A stretch of 64,000 nt of DNA from the NCBI RefSeq assembly GCF_008642235.1, contig NZ_SJEV01000002.1:186001-250000 (forward strand). Direction: 5' to 3'. Below, in pieces: positions 63,215-64,000 of the stretch. A program made the translations under genes and the position numbers. Within the stretch, counting starts at the first letter, position 1; each line of letters starts with the position of its first letter. A model generated the notes under the pieces. It was given only the letters and a program-made list of their open reading frames with translations. It did not search any database and was not told the DNA's origin. Source of the DNA: Planctomonas psychrotolerans (GTDB lineage: Bacteria; Actinomycetota; Actinomycetes; Actinomycetales; Microbacteriaceae).

Positions 63215-63979
63215 CTAACTGAGGGGCGCGCCGGCGAGGAAGCGGTCGTAACCCTCGTCCTCGAGCCGGTCGGCCAGTTCGTGCCCGCCCTGCTCGGCCA
63301 CCCGGCCCGCGACGAAGACGTGCACGAAGTCGGGACGGATGTAGCGGAGGATGCGGGTGTAGTGGGTGATGAGCAGCAACCCGAGGCCGGTGTTTTCCTT
63401 GGCGCGGTTGACGCCCTCGGAGACGATCTTGAGCGCGTCGACGTCGAGACCCGAGTCGGTCTCGTCGAGCACCGCGAATTTCGGCTTCAGAAGCTCGAGC
63501 TGCAGGATCTCGTTGCGCTTCTTCTCGCCACCGGAGAAGCCCTCGTTCACGTTGCGCTCGGCGAACGTCGGGTCCATGCGCAGGCGGGTCATCGACTCGC
63601 GCACATCCTTAATCCAGCCGCGGATGGCGGGGGCCTCGCCGTCGAGCGCGGTCTTCGCGGTGCGGAGGAAGTTCGACACGGTGACGCCGGGGATCTCCAC
63701 CGGGTACTGCATGGCGAGGAAGAGACCGGCGCGGGCGCGCTCGTCGACGCTCATGGTGAGCACCTCTTCGCCGTCGAGCTTCACCGATCCGCCTTCGACG
63801 TGGTACTTCGGGTGACCGGCGATCGTGTAGGCCAGGGTCGACTTGCCCGACCCGTTCGGGCCCATGATCGCGTGGATCTCGCCCTCGTTGATGGTGAGGT
63901 CGACGCCGCGCAGGATCTGCTTGGTGCCCTGGTCGGTCTCGACGCTGACGTGCAGGTCGGAAATCTCTAGTACTGACAT
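63215..63979 (-). CDS. sufC: Fe-S cluster assembly ATPase SufC
   Basis: Product of 254 residues. It has Walker A MGPNGSGKST (about 39-48), ARAGLFLAMQYPVEIPGVT (the SufC-type Q-loop region), signature FSGGEKKRNEI, Walker B FAVLDETDSGLDVDAL and the His switch LLITHYTRIL. This is SufC, which partners SufB-SufD in building Fe-S clusters in the cytoplasm. It lies 7 bp downstream of the preceding gene, which is cut by the window edge. Confidence 0.96.
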   Translation of the reverse strand: MSVLEISDLHVSVETDQGTKQILRGVDLTINEGEIHAIMGPNGSGKSTLAYTIAGHPKYHVEGGSVKLDGEEVLTMSVDERARAGLFLAMQYPVEIPGVTVSNFLRTAKTALDGEAPAIRGWIKDVRESMTRLRMDPTFAERNVNEGFSGGEKKRNEILQLELLKPKFAVLDETDSGLDVDALKIVSEGVNRAKENTGLGLLLITHYTRILRYIRPDFVHVFVAGRVAEQGGHELADRLEDEGYDRFLAGAPLS

Positions 63980-63986
63980 GTTCGTC

Positions 63987-64000
63987 CTAGCTGATGGGGG
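63987..64000 (-). CDS. 3' end of the gene upstream of sufC (partial)
   Basis: Only the last codons (reading ...PIS then TAG at 63987-63989) are inside the window. By gene order in actinobacterial suf operons this should be sufD or a small Rieske-type ferredoxin gene. That is inference; the sequence itself is too short to identify. Confidence 0.45.

Overview
The window is high-G+C DNA with GTG starts, short gaps and many 4-bp start/stop overlaps, typical of an actinobacterium. Gene content (type B ribosomal protein L31, divergent glgA/glgC, treS, MSMEG_6728-type and DUF3097 proteins, and a fabG / DUF3099 / small protein / SURF1 neighbourhood) and the dispersed GTCCCT...AGGGAC intergenic repeats suggest the family Microbacteriaceae. 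The family assignment is inference. It looks like ordinary chromosome: I see no rRNA, tRNA, phage, transposase or CRISPR array.

Layout. 1-11100: gamma-glutamyltranspeptidase, a lipoprotein, an alpha/beta hydrolase, DUF2382 and PRC-barrel stress proteins flanking a UbiB-type kinase, PPK2, an ABC-2 exporter pair and a PolX-like PHP protein. 11342-18388: a catabolic operon (glutamine synthetase-like ligase, class I amidotransferase-like hydrolase, aldehyde dehydrogenase, short-chain dehydrogenase, FadR-type regulator) divergent from an ethanolamine-type permease. It reads best as a gamma-glutamylated amino-alcohol route, probably for ethanolamine. 18616-25001: a cluster matching the D-apionate route (oxidoisomerase ApnO, decarboxylase OiaC, lactonase ApnL) with an SDR, a nucleoside-hydrolase-family enzyme and a GntR regulator; both divergent promoter regions carry the same CAACCGGTTG palindrome.

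25056-31901: glutathione peroxidase, a small monooxygenase-fold protein, then the most unusual locus. There a SipW/ER-type signal peptidase is fused, through a cytoplasmic linker and a third membrane segment, to a DUF3494 ice-binding-like domain, next to a TasA/camelysin-like exported protein with the same cleavage-region motif. SRPBCC, TetR, universal stress protein and SGNH esterase genes follow. 31898-44423: a membrane protein, DUF3097, a J-domain/NERD-like protein, an MSMEG_6728-type protein, a DEAD-box helicase, an acyl-CoA dehydrogenase, a second SGNH hydrolase, a fatty acid desaturase, a D,D-carboxypeptidase and an rRNA/tRNA methyltransferase.

44526-57031: sirtuin, histidine phosphatase, glycosyltransferase and hydrolase genes, then storage-sugar metabolism (treS, glgA, glgC) with an exonuclease, a secreted metallophosphoesterase, rpmE2, an ABC ATPase and serB. 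57078-64000: a phosphotransferase, fabG, DUF3099 and SURF1 genes, an ABC-F ATPase, bioY, and the end of a suf operon (sufT, sufC, and the last codons of the gene before sufC).

Two architectural signals recur. First, several genes lack a Shine-Dalgarno sequence and instead have a -10-like hexamer exactly 6 or 7 nt before the start codon, which suggests leaderless mRNAs. Second, two families of extragenic palindromic elements sit mainly between convergent genes.
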